Notes: generated by a model from the letters alone, not told the origin. Positions 1 through 7,130 are shown, numbered from the stretch's first letter. The stretch: 7,696 bases of DNA from Oscillospiraceae bacterium (GCA_031266295.1 JAISBH010000279.1:1-7696); one strand, 5' to 3'. A program made the numbers and translations.

Positions 1-20
1 CCCGGTACCCCGTTCCTCTT

Positions 21-69
21 CCCCCATCGCCCCCTAGGGGGCGATGCCGCCGCAGCGGCAGAGGGGGTT
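21..69 (+). repeat. Terminal hairpin module of the structured repeat, extra copy
   Basis: This module starts with a perfect 20-base palindrome at 26-45 (ATCGCCCCCTAGGGGGCGAT). A hairpin follows, with stem TGCCGC (45-50), loop CGCA and stem GCGGCA (55-60), and then GAGGGGGTT. The same module closes the other repeat copy at 4010-4062 on the same strand. There the stem reads TGTCGC/GCGACA, so one C-G pair is replaced by a T-A pair. Its orientation is opposite to that of the repeat body that follows at 74-464. It may be an inverted arm or a separate insertion abutting the body. I recall similar CCCCCTA/TAGGGGG modules dispersed in Clostridia genomes, but cannot verify this here. Confidence 0.7.
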
Positions 70-72
70 CTC

Positions 73-464
73 CCGTCGACATCTCCCCTACAGGGGGCGA
101 TGAGGGCTGGAAGGACGGATTGCGTTACGAGACAGACTCTCCAGGTAAAACTGGCAATCCGAAGCCGGTAGATTGTGTATCACGATGGTCCAGGCGAAGC
201 CTGGTCAGGATTCGAAAGGGCGGATAGCCCTTCGCAGGGTACCGGGACAGAGTCCCGTAAACCCCCGTTGTACCCCCCATCGGGGGGAAGGGGGGCGTTC
301 CCCAACGCATCGTGTTAGTTATCAGCGATGAAATCGAAGCCCCTACTCCCGCGCCCCGCCAGTAATAATGCTGTAAGGTAATAGTCATCTTACACCATAG
401 TGGCGGGGCGCCACAAACTTAAAGCGCATTCGGTTCGCAAACCGAACAGCGTCCCGCCGCAGCG
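73..464 (+). repeat. Structured dispersed repeat, copy 1 (inverted relative to copy 2)
   Basis: The reverse complement of 3625-4062 matches this stretch; the best part, 149-464, is about 90% identical by eye. Visible hairpins are: CCAGGC-GAA-GCCTGG at 190-204; AAGGGC/GCCCTT at 216-232; CGGGAC-AGA-GTCCCG at 243-257; a C-run/G-run stem near 272-288; an 11-bp perfect stem GCGCCCCGCCA (351-361) with TGGCGGGGCGC (401-411) around a 39-base loop; and TTCGGTT-CGCA-AACCGAA at 429-446. A truncated, opposite-facing terminal module sits at 74-106. Single-base indels relative to copy 2 shift the reading frame of the short ORF inside, while stems are kept. This argues for an RNA or single-stranded DNA structure rather than a gene. 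It begins 5 bases past the stop codon of the upstream membrane protein gene. No transposase is seen. Confidence 0.85.
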
Positions 465-469
465 TATAT

Positions 470-1081
470 CTACGCCACGCGTTCCAAAAACGCAATCGCG
501 CTAAGCGTCGTATCCAGCAGCGCATTTTGCGATTGTTCGTCAATACGCGCAGCGCCAATCGTGCAGCGTTCGTCCAGCGCATCCAGAAGGCTAATAAGCA
601 ACTCAGCCTCAGGCTCGCGCATCCGCTTACGCTGAACGAGAGATTGAATAGCCGCGCTGAATTCGCCGCCGTCAAGACCATCCGATCCGCCCGGATTCAG
701 CAGCAGGGTCAGCGTTGCGTACGCTCCCGACAGCGCGGCGTGCGCGTTGCGGTGCGAGAGTTTTATAAGCGCGTCATATACCCCGCCCTCTGGTGTAATC
801 CAGCCCAGCCTCGCGGCGCGATCCCTCAGCGTCAGCGCAGCGGAATAGCTGGAACCCCCGCCCGCAGCCTCGCCCTCTGACGGCGCCGCAAGACGATCCT
901 CCGCACGCCGCCCAGAGCCAGTCAACAGCACGGGCATCATCACGCCCGCCGCCGCCAGCGCGGTCAACCCCAGCGCGATCCAATCAAACCCCGCACGAAA
1001 TCCTGGACTAAGAAACCGCATCAGCATCAGGAACAAGGCGGCCAACGCTACGACTCCACCTGCAGCCTGTCTCTCTTTCAT
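470..1081 (-). CDS. Hypothetical membrane protein with two N-terminal TM segments
   Basis: I do not recognise this family. From the ATG at 1081 the product is 203 residues. A short basic N-terminus (MKERQ) leads into a hydrophobic stretch (about residues 8-25), then a second one (about 33-52, from 'FDWIALGLTALAAAG'), giving a likely two-pass membrane anchor. A polar Gly/Ser/Glu-rich linker follows, then a mostly helical C-terminal domain of about 120 residues with no catalytic motif I can identify. Start choice: a TTG at 1099 would overlap the upstream UGA (TTGA) and has AAGGA 4 bases upstream, adding six residues (MRVAVI). The ATG at 1081 has GAGGG 11 bases upstream and gives a more typical N-terminus. 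It is the last gene of the minus-strand run, and its stop lies beside the repeat at 464. Confidence 0.7.
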   Translation of the reverse strand: MKERQAAGGVVALAALFLMLMRFLSPGFRAGFDWIALGLTALAAAGVMMPVLLTGSGRRAEDRLAAPSEGEAAGGGSSYSAALTLRDRAARLGWITPEGGVYDALIKLSHRNAHAALSGAYATLTLLLNPGGSDGLDGGEFSAAIQSLVQRKRMREPEAELLISLLDALDERCTIGAARIDEQSQNALLDTTLSAIAFLERVA

Positions 1082-1095
1082 AATAACGGCAACCC

Positions 1096-2310
1096 TCAAA
1101 ACATCCTTATCCCCGACCGCGCCTGCATATCCCTGTAATTGCCGAGCAGTTTTGTTATCCGGCCCACCGGGTTGAGCAGGTTGTTCAGCGATCGGTCGTG
1201 GTTCAGTATCGCGACGATATATGACAGGTACTTGCTCATATCCACCAGCGTAAACCAGGGCGCGCTGCGCAGTTCGGCAGGCAAATACGTCAGATTTGTC
1301 GATAAAACCTTACTGATCAGCCCATCCTTGTACGCTTTGTCGAAATCGGCCAGCCCATTGGTAAAATAGGCGAACGTCGCGGCGACGAATATCCGGCGTG
1401 CGCGGCGGATCTTCAATTCCTGCGCGACGTCCAACATTGACTCGCCGGTGGAGATCATGTCGTCGGTGATCAGCACATCCTTGCCCTCCAGATCCGCGCC
1501 CAGGTACTCGTGCGCGACGATCGGGTTGCGGCCGTTTCATATACTGGTGTAATCGCGCCGATTGTAGAACATGCCCATGTCTATCCCCAGCACCGACGAA
1601 TAATACATATTCCGGCCCATCGCGCCCTCGTCCGGGGATACGATCATCATGTGATCCTTGTCGATTATCAGGTCTTTCTCGGTGCGGCACAGCGCCTTGA
1701 GGTTCTGGTAATAGGGCATAATATTTTCAAACCCGCACAGCGGCACTGCGTTCTGCACGCGCGGATCATGCGCGTCGAATGTGATTATATTAGAAACGCC
1801 CATATGTTCCAGTTCCTGCAGCATCAGCGCGCAGTCCAGCGATTCACGGCTGGCGCGGCGGTGCTGCCGTCCTTCGTACAACATGGGCATTATAACGTTT
1901 ATGCGTTTTGACTTGCCACCGGCGGCGGCGATGATGCGTTTTAAGTCCTGATAGTGTGCGTCAGGGGACATAGGCACCTGCTGCCCGTACATTGAATATG
2001 TGCAGTTATGCGCGCCTACGTCGCACAGTATATACAGATCGTATCCGCGCACCGATTGACGGATCATGCCTTTTGCCTCGCCCGTGCCGAATCTGGGACA
2101 CGCGGCCTCAACCAGGAAACTGTCCCGCTCGTAGCCGGGGGATGTGAATAGTTCCTCGTCTCTGTTCTCATGGCCGTCGCGCCAGCGTATCAGGTAGCTG
2201 TTGATCAGCGCACCCAATTCTTCCGTACCGCGCATCGCGATGATGCCCAGCGGCCCTATCGGCCGCGATAAAAATGGATCCTTGGCCGTATCGCCGTTCT
2301 GATCCCACAT
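1096..2310 (-). pseudogene. prs: Divergent ribose-phosphate pyrophosphokinase with in-frame UGA
   Basis: PRPP synthetase transfers pyrophosphate from ATP to ribose 5-phosphate for nucleotide, His and Trp synthesis. The frame has 404 codons with UGA at codon 258 (1537-1539). Before it lie the N-terminal phosphoribosyltransferase-like half with RQH at 148-150 (compare the usual RQD), FDAHDP at 178-183, and the SPDEG...RRDYTSI stretch. After the UGA the same frame continues with NGRNPIVAHEYLG, the PRPP-binding loop TDDMISTGES (about 282-291) and NHDRSLNNLLNPV. No indel is needed to join the halves. It is longer than classical Prs (~315 aa) and resembles a divergent Clostridia/spirochaete-type group, from memory. 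The start ATG follows AGGTGA and lies 10 bases after the rimI stop. If UGA terminates, the 257-residue product lacks the PRPP loop and is probably inactive. Alternatives are readthrough, a recent nonsense mutation or a sequence error. A main prs elsewhere in the genome is likely. Confidence 0.85.
1537..1539 (-). other. In-frame UGA codon inside prs-like frame
   Basis: On the minus strand the codons read AAT CGG CGC GAT TAC ACC AGT ATA TGA AAC GGC CGC AAC CCG. Recognisable PRPP synthetase sequence continues without a frame change on both sides. The same genome uses UGA as a normal terminator for tsaB, rimI, tsaE, the amidohydrolase and this gene itself (1096-1098), and uses UGG for Trp (e.g. 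codon 6 of rimI). Genome-wide UGA reassignment is therefore excluded. The base after the stop is A, a context usually regarded as weaker than U for termination. Confidence 0.9.
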
Positions 2311-2320
2311 GTCCTGCCAT

Positions 2321-2824
2321 TCACCTCATCTCACATTGCTGCGGCCAGCCGCCGCTCAGCGCCTTTGGTAAATCCTCGCATGCCATGACCAGCGCGTCTT
2401 CCCTATCGTCCTCATAATACCTTTTTCTGAAGCCCACGTCAACGAATCCCATCCTATGATACAGATTTTGCGCAATCAGGTTGCTACGGCGCACCTCAAG
2501 GGTCATATACACCAGCCCGTTCTCAATGCCCTCCGCGATCAGCGCGCGCATCAACATCAATCCTCCGCCGCGATTCCGGCAGCCCCGCCTAACCGCGACG
2601 TTTGTGATATGCCCTTCATCAATGACCAGCCACATTCCAGCGTAACCGACGACCGCGCCGTCTTGATCGAGGACCAGATACCGCGCGGTCGTAACGTTCA
2701 CGGTCAATTCGCGGATGAACGCGCCGCGAGACCATGGTATAGTGAACGACTCACGCTCGATCGCTTCGACGGCGTCGATATCCTCCATCGTCATCGGCCG
2801 GACGAACCAGCTCGGATCGCTCAT
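2321..2824 (-). CDS. rimI: Ribosomal protein S18-alanine N-acetyltransferase family (RimI)
   Basis: This is a GNAT-fold acetyltransferase of 167 residues, close to the family size of ~150-160. RimI acetylates the N-terminal alanine of ribosomal protein S18 from acetyl-CoA in the cytoplasm. Visible marks are the strand DEGHITNVAV (69-78), the acetyl-CoA pyrophosphate loop around RNRGGG (83-88), LEVRRSN (109-115), LYHRMGF (121-127) and YYEDDREDALVM (137-148), all characteristic of RimI. The loop is slightly unusual, with G88 preceded by Gly-Gly in place of the common RxxGxG/A spacing. Its ATG overlaps the tsaB stop as ATGA, which implies translational coupling, and the prs-like start follows 10 bases after its UGA. 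Association with tsaB is the normal arrangement in Bacillota. Other protein N-acetyltransferases are possible but less likely. Confidence 0.93.
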   Translation of the reverse strand: MSDPSWFVRPMTMEDIDAVEAIERESFTIPWSRGAFIRELTVNVTTARYLVLDQDGAVVGYAGMWLVIDEGHITNVAVRRGCRNRGGGLMLMRALIAEGIENGLVYMTLEVRRSNLIAQNLYHRMGFVDVGFRKRYYEDDREDALVMACEDLPKALSGGWPQQCEMR

Positions 2825-3528
2825 AAGCCTTCGCGCGCGACACGCTCACGCTCGGCTTGAGGCGCGCGAAGATACAGAGGGATCAATTCATTGTAAGCGA
2901 CGGCGGGACGATTCACCGCGAGAAGCGCGGCCGCCGACGCTCGCGGGTACAAGAGCGATTCCGGTAAAATGAGCGCGCGTTCACCAAACCGGCCGATGAT
3001 CCTGTCGCGCATCGCCACCGCGCCTTCACCCGTGAACACGATATGGTGATTATCAACCGCTGCGCGCGTTTGAACCTCATCCAACAGGGTATTAAGCGGG
3101 CAAGCCTCATCCTCCATCAATCGTCTTGGCGCGTCGCCGCCGCAGTCGAACGCCGCACCGTATACCTGTCCCGCGCGCGCGTCCAGCAGCGGACATACCA
3201 GGCCATATCCCAGTCCTACCGTCTGCGCCGCCAGCACCTCCAGCGCGTCCAGTCCAACACACGTTATACCCAACGCTTGAGCCAGCCCGCGCGCAGTCGA
3301 CACGCCTATCCTCACACCGGTATATGAACCGGGGCCTATGACCGCCGCGACGCGCTCGATGCTGTTTACGCTCCAGCCCGCCGCAGTAAGCGCGCATTCC
3401 ACCAGCGTCAGCAGCCGAGCGGAATGAGTCTGTCCGGTGCGCTCAAACGCCTCGAACACGACGCGTGCGCCGTCAATCGCCGCGACGCTGATGGACGTGC
3501 CGGAGGTATCCATGGCGAGGATGCGCAT
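2821..3528 (-). CDS. tsaB: tRNA t6A biosynthesis protein TsaB
   Basis: TsaB is the ASKHA-fold partner of TsaD. With TsaE they transfer threonylcarbamoyl from the TsaC/Sua5 product to A37 of ANN-decoding tRNAs. The product is 235 residues, normal for the family. Visible marks are the N-terminal phosphate-1-like strand MDTSGTSISVA (6-16), the TGQTHSARLL region (31-40), and the signature GPGSYTGVRIGVSTARGLA (65-83). The ATG at 3528 is set by AGGAG seven bases upstream (AGGAGTGACGCG-ATG). The stop overlaps the rimI start by four bases. Upstream, 96 bases separate it from the structured repeat that disconnects it from tsaE; I see no convincing promoter in those 96 bases. tsaD is not in the window. 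Confidence 0.96.
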   Translation of the reverse strand: MRILAMDTSGTSISVAAIDGARVVFEAFERTGQTHSARLLTLVECALTAAGWSVNSIERVAAVIGPGSYTGVRIGVSTARGLAQALGITCVGLDALEVLAAQTVGLGYGLVCPLLDARAGQVYGAAFDCGGDAPRRLMEDEACPLNTLLDEVQTRAAVDNHHIVFTGEGAVAMRDRIIGRFGERALILPESLLYPRASAAALLAVNRPAVAYNELIPLYLRAPQAERERVAREGL

Positions 3529-3624
3529 CGCGTCACTCCTTAATGGTTATTTGGTGTGCAAGGGTAAGTCCGCGGCGTGGGGAATTGCGTAGGGTTGAGG
3601 GTTGCGCGGCGTAAGCTTCGGCTG
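3529..3624. other. Leader between structured repeat and tsaB; no gene
   Basis: Apart from the tsaB ribosome binding site next to 3528, I see nothing definite. The minus strand carries AACCCT twice and a TTGCAC that lacks a -10 at a suitable distance. The end nearest the repeat (3606-3613) resembles the bases beside copy 1 at 471-480, so the repeat may reach a few bases further than 3625. Confidence 0.5.
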
Positions 3625-4062
3625 TACGCTGCGGCGGGACGCTGTCCGGTTTTCGAACCGGAGGCGCTTTAAGTTACTTGCGCCCCGCCACTATGGTGTG
3701 GGATGACTATTCCTTTACGGCATTGTCGCTGGCGGGGCGCGGGAGTAGGGGTTTCGATTTCACCGATGATAACTAACACGATGCGTTGGGGAACGCCCCC
3801 CTTCCCCCCGGAGGGGGGTGAAACGGGGGTTTCGGGACTCTGTCCCGGACCCTGCGAAGGGCTATCCGCCCTTTCGAAACCTGACCAGGCTTCGCCTGGA
3901 CCATCGTGATACACAATCCATCGGCTTCGGATTGCCTGTTGTCCCTGGATAGTCTGTTCCGGAACGCAACCGGTTCCCCGTTGCTTGCGAACTACGTCGT
4001 AACCGACAACCCTCATCGCCCCCCTAGGGGGAGATGTCGCCGCAGCGACAGAGGGGGTTAAC
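3625..4062 (-). repeat. Structured dispersed repeat, copy 2, between tsaE and tsaB
   Basis: The reverse complement matches 73-464, with ~30 extra bases around 3975-4005. Matching hairpins: TCCGGTT-TTCG-AACCGGA (3645-3662), flanked by CGC/GCG; the 11-bp stem GCGCCCCGCCA (3680-3690) with TGGCGGGGCGC (3730-3740), again around 39 bases; CCAGGC-TTC-GCCTGG (3885-3899); and the terminal module 4010-4062 with TGTCGC-CGCA-GCGACA (4035-4050). Two stems differ from copy 1 by paired changes that keep pairing. It fills most of the 583 bases without a gene between tsaE and tsaB, a spacing unusual for genes that are normally contiguous. That suggests insertion into the operon. No coding capacity for its own movement is visible. 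Confidence 0.87.
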
Positions 4063-4111
4063 CTCTCGCCACAGCGAATAACTCGGAGTTGAGCCTTACG
4101 CCAAGCAGCCT

Positions 4112-4546
4112 TCAGCCATCACAGTCAATAACAACACGCCGCTCGTTCTCGCCGCCACAGTATTCGATGCATACATCAAACAGCCGCCGTGCCGCGCCAA
4201 ACGCCCCGGGACACCGCTCCGGCCATTCCACCAGCGCTATGCCTTCCGTCAACGCCTCGTCCAGCCCTGCCGCGAAGAATGCCTCCGCCCCGTCCAGCCG
4301 GAACAGATCCATGTGATACACCATCAACCCGTCCGCTGCGCGATGAGGCAGCATCAGCATGAACGTCGGCGACGGCATCGCCTCGCTCACGCCCAGCGCG
4401 CACGCCAGTCCCCTCGCGAACACGCTCTTCCCCGCGCCCATCGCGCCTCGCAGCAGCACCGCGTCGCCCGGCCTCAACCCCGCCGCGAGCCGAGCGCCCA
4501 GTGCCGCTGTCTCATCCTCATTATAACAAACCGTGTCAGCCTTCAT
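4112..4546 (-). CDS. tsaE: tRNA t6A biosynthesis ATPase TsaE
   Basis: TsaE is the P-loop ATPase that binds and resets the TsaB-TsaD complex during t6A37 synthesis. The product is 144 residues, typical for TsaE. Visible marks are Walker A GAMGAGKS (34-41), the SPTF motif (59-62), HMDLFRL (78-84, compare the family's HxDLYR) and VEWPE (106-110, the conserved EW). The ATG at 4546 lies within the last codons of the amidohydrolase, an 11-base overlap that points to coupled translation; no strong Shine-Dalgarno is seen. It is the last gene of the galK-side operon, and the structured repeat starts 50 bases after its stop. Confidence 0.95.
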   Translation of the reverse strand: MKADTVCYNEDETAALGARLAAGLRPGDAVLLRGAMGAGKSVFARGLACALGVSEAMPSPTFMLMLPHRAADGLMVYHMDLFRLDGAEAFFAAGLDEALTEGIALVEWPERCPGAFGAARRLFDVCIEYCGGENERRVVIDCDG

Positions 4547-5690
4547 GCGCTAGCAATCCGCGCACATATACCTGCTTCACACGCGTGCGCGTATCCAGCG
4601 GATCCCCATCGTACAGCGCGAAATCCGCTTCCTTGCCCGGCTCCAGCGATCCGAACCTATCGTCCAGCCCTATCGCCCAGGCCGCGTTAATCGTGATCGC
4701 CTCCAGCGCTGCGCGCTGCGGCAGCCCGTACCTCACCGCCACCGCCACTGTAACAGGCAGATATTCCAGCGGTATCACCGGGTGATCCGTCATCATCGCG
4801 AACCTTACGCCCGCCTTATGCAGCATCGACGGGGCTTCATACGTCATGTTGCGCAGCTCTTCCTTGCTGCGGTCGCCGAACAGCGGCCCTAATATCACCG
4901 GACATTGCGCGGCTCTGAGCGCGTCCAGTATCCGCCAACCCTCCGTGCAGTGTTCCAGCGTCATGTTCAGGTGAAACTCGTCCCGGATCCTCAGCGCGGT
5001 GCGTATATCGTCTGCCCGGTGTGCGTGCGCCTTGACGCGCAATTCCCCGCTCAGCGCGGCAGCGAGTATCTCCTTGCCCAGATCGCGGTCAGGCCGCTTG
5101 TCCTCTCCCGCCTGGCTCAACTTGGCCTGGTATGACTGCGCGTCCACCAACGCCTGTCTTAGCAGCGCGGCTGTCGCCATGCGGGTCATCGGCTCTTTCT
5201 TCTGGCTCTCGCCGTAACAGCGCTTCGGGTTCTCGCCGAACGCTATCTTCAGCGCCAGGGGTTCCTTGACGAGCATGTCGTCCAACCGCGTCCCGGCGGT
5301 GCGCATCGCGATGAACTGCCCGCCTATCACATTCGCGCTGCCGGGTCCGGTTGCGGCCAGCGTTACGCCCGCCTTCAGCGCGTCCGCGAAACACCGATCC
5401 TCGGGATTGACGGCGTCCAGCGCGCGCATCTCGGGTGTGATCGGCTTGGTCATTTCGTTACCGTCGCTTCCAGCCCAGCCGATGCTGTCCTCCCACATAC
5501 CTATATGGCAGTGCGCGTCGATGAGCCCAGGCAGCGCGGTCAATCCCGACGCGTCGACGACCCTCGCGCCGCTTTCGGGCAGGTTCGCTCCGATGGATAC
5601 GATCACGCCGTCGTTGACCAGCATGTCCGCGCCGCCTAGGTAATCCTTGGCCGCCATAGTCAGCAATTTGGCGTTCTTAATCAGCAGCAT
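4536..5690 (-). CDS. Metal-dependent amidohydrolase, imidazolonepropionase-like
   Basis: This is an amidohydrolase-superfamily TIM-barrel enzyme of 384 residues, of the type grouped with HutI-like proteins. The natural substrate cannot be read from sequence. Visible marks are the N-terminal beta-sandwich start (LLIKNAKLLTM), the metal-binding HxH in LIDAHCHIG (H60, H62), KAHAH (220-224), LEHCTEG (H247), TDHPV (D302) and the C-terminal strand SLEPGKEADFALYDGDPL (348-365). The full set of metal ligands expected for a mononuclear or binuclear member is present, so it is probably active. Its ATG at 5690 has AAGGGG about nine bases upstream and lies 31 bases after the galK stop. It overlaps tsaE at its 3' end. 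No his-utilisation genes are adjacent, so I do not call it hutI. Confidence 0.88.
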   Translation of the reverse strand: MLLIKNAKLLTMAAKDYLGGADMLVNDGVIVSIGANLPESGARVVDASGLTALPGLIDAHCHIGMWEDSIGWAGSDGNEMTKPITPEMRALDAVNPEDRCFADALKAGVTLAATGPGSANVIGGQFIAMRTAGTRLDDMLVKEPLALKIAFGENPKRCYGESQKKEPMTRMATAALLRQALVDAQSYQAKLSQAGEDKRPDRDLGKEILAAALSGELRVKAHAHRADDIRTALRIRDEFHLNMTLEHCTEGWRILDALRAAQCPVILGPLFGDRSKEELRNMTYEAPSMLHKAGVRFAMMTDHPVIPLEYLPVTVAVAVRYGLPQRAALEAITINAAWAIGLDDRFGSLEPGKEADFALYDGDPLDTRTRVKQVYVRGLLAHEG

Positions 5691-5721
5691 GTTTATATCC
5701 CCTTTATAATTAATCTGTGAA

Positions 5722-7005
5722 TTAATCTACTATTTCCGCAGCGCCTATCGCGCGGATATCCAGCACGTCGCAGCAGTGATCCCCAAACACGCCGTTCATC
5801 CGGCGCACGAACGCGCCCAGCTTGTCAGTTGGCACAAAGCACAGTATCGTGCCCTCAAACCCGCCGCCGTGCACGCGCCACGCGCCATGTCCGCTGAGGA
5901 ATCGCCGAGCTATCTCCAGCGCGAGCGCAAGCGACTGACTGTCGCGGCGCGCGTACACATTCTGCAGCAGCTTCCACGAGCTTTCTCCGGATTCGACAAT
6001 CAACTCAAGGAAGCGAGGCAGATCGTCGCGCTCCAGCGCGCGGGCCTGTTCCGCGACGCGCTGATTTTCATCGAAGTAATGCAGCGCGCGTAATATCGCC
6101 CGGTCAGACGCGCCGCGTTCCCGGAGCGAGGCCACGGACGACTCTACCTGCTCCACGCGAATCCCGCGCAGCGTCTCCTGGCCGAACAGCGCCGCAACAG
6201 ACTTCATTTCATATGGAATGGAAGCGTACTCGTCGTTCAGATCGGCGTGACCCCCGCCGGGATTGACGACGACGATCGCATAACCCTTGTGCGCGAAGTC
6301 GTAACTGATCGGCGTGACCTGCGCGTCGCCGCCCCGGAAGTCGATCCAAACCAGCCCGCCGACCGACGAGGCCATCTGATCCATCAGTCCGCTGGGTTTG
6401 CCGAAGTATGTATTCTCGACGTTCTGGGCGATGCGCGCGCGCGTCTTGGCGTCCAGCTGTCCGCCGCCGAACAGGCTGTCAGTCATGGTCAGCAGCAGCA
6501 CCTCGAACGCCGCTGACGAACTCAGCCCCGATCCCGTCTTGACGCCGCTGGATATAGTGGCGTCGAAACCCTCGATCGGTATTCCACGCTCCCGCAGTCT
6601 GGCCAGAACGCCGCGCACCACAGCCGCCGTCGTCCTAAGTTCCGACTCACGCGGCGCGAGATCGTTCAGATCCACCTCGACAGGATTGAATCCTTCGGAG
6701 CAAACGCGCGCCGTCGACGTGCCGTTAGGCGCGGCGGCGGCGACAGCGTCCAGCGAGATCGCGGCGGCCAGCACCATCCCATGGTTGTGGTCGGTGTGGT
6801 TCCCGCCAATCTCGATGCGCCCCGGAGCGGAGAAAAACCGGATACATCGCGCGCCGTCCGGGAACAGCCGCCCGAACCGCTTCGCCACGCGCGTATATCG
6901 TTCGACCTGCGAGACGATCGCGCCCTCGCGGCTGCCGTACATCGTCTGAAATTGACCGCATACCCGCGACGACTCCATCAGACGTGTTAATTGCACCGAA
7001 ATCAT
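5722..7005 (-). CDS. galK: Galactokinase-family sugar kinase (GHMP fold)
   Basis: It phosphorylates galactose at C1 (Leloir pathway) if specificity follows the family. The product is 427 residues. Visible marks are GRIEIGGNHTDHNHG (62-76, sugar-binding signature), the ATP-binding GSGLSSSAAF (158-167), GLMDQMAS (206-213, with the Asp of the family's GIMDQ) and HGGGFEGTIL (379-388, GHMP motif 3). The usual Glu of GEHTDY is replaced by Asn (GNHTDH), as I recall for a Clostridia subgroup, so another aldose is possible. Start: the ATG at 7005 has GGGAGG six bases upstream. An upstream in-frame ATG at 7089 would add 28 residues, but it lies next to the predicted transcription start and has no SD. 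No galT or galE is in the window. Confidence 0.87.
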   Translation of the reverse strand: MISVQLTRLMESSRVCGQFQTMYGSREGAIVSQVERYTRVAKRFGRLFPDGARCIRFFSAPGRIEIGGNHTDHNHGMVLAAAISLDAVAAAAPNGTSTARVCSEGFNPVEVDLNDLAPRESELRTTAAVVRGVLARLRERGIPIEGFDATISSGVKTGSGLSSSAAFEVLLLTMTDSLFGGGQLDAKTRARIAQNVENTYFGKPSGLMDQMASSVGGLVWIDFRGGDAQVTPISYDFAHKGYAIVVVNPGGGHADLNDEYASIPYEMKSVAALFGQETLRGIRVEQVESSVASLRERGASDRAILRALHYFDENQRVAEQARALERDDLPRFLELIVESGESSWKLLQNVYARRDSQSLALALEIARRFLSGHGAWRVHGGGFEGTILCFVPTDKLGAFVRRMNGVFGDHCCDVLDIRAIGAAEIVD

Positions 7006-7091
7006 TAATATCCTCCCTGAGCTATAATAGCCTGTCTGTGTAATACTTATATCATCAGAGCCTAACCGGAATATCTGCGGCAGGCACAATC

Positions 7092-7120
7092 ATTTTATAA
7101 TTATGCGGATGGTTAGTCAA
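7092..7120 (-). promoter_or_regulatory. Sigma-70-type promoter upstream of galK
   Basis: On the minus strand, TTGACT (7120-7115) is followed after exactly 17 bases by TAAAAT (7097-7092). These match the -35 and -10 consensus at 5/6 positions each. Transcription would begin near 7085, leaving an ~80-base leader before the galK start at 7005. It would drive galK, the amidohydrolase and tsaE. Confidence 0.72.
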
Positions 7121-7130
7121 GTCACACAAG

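Noticed and set aside
125..388. 87-codon minus-strand frame in repeat copy 1, with a related 68-codon plus-strand frame at 3703-3909 ('ITNTMRWGTPPFPP')
   Set aside because: The two frames share their first ~40 residues, but single-base indels shift the frame afterwards while the DNA and hairpins stay conserved. No ribosome binding site is seen. This is a by-product of the repeat, not a protein family.
1537..1539. UGA as selenocysteine or as a reassigned sense codon
   Set aside because: UGA terminates several neighbouring genes. I see no clear bacterial SECIS-like hairpin right after the codon, and this position is not a known Cys/Sec site of PRPP synthetase.
1310..1690. Frameshift explanation for the split prs frame
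   Set aside because: The reading frame before and after the stop is the same. The overlapping 126-codon frame here is an arginine-rich shadow in another phase.
5266..5643. 125-codon plus-strand frame opposite the amidohydrolase
   Set aside because: It is antisense to a well-supported gene, with no ribosome binding site and no recognisable product.
7024..7029. TATTAT on the minus strand just before the galK ribosome binding site as the -10
   Set aside because: It has no acceptable -35 at 16-18 bases and would start transcription at or inside the ribosome binding site; the TTGACT-17-TAAAAT pair is far better.
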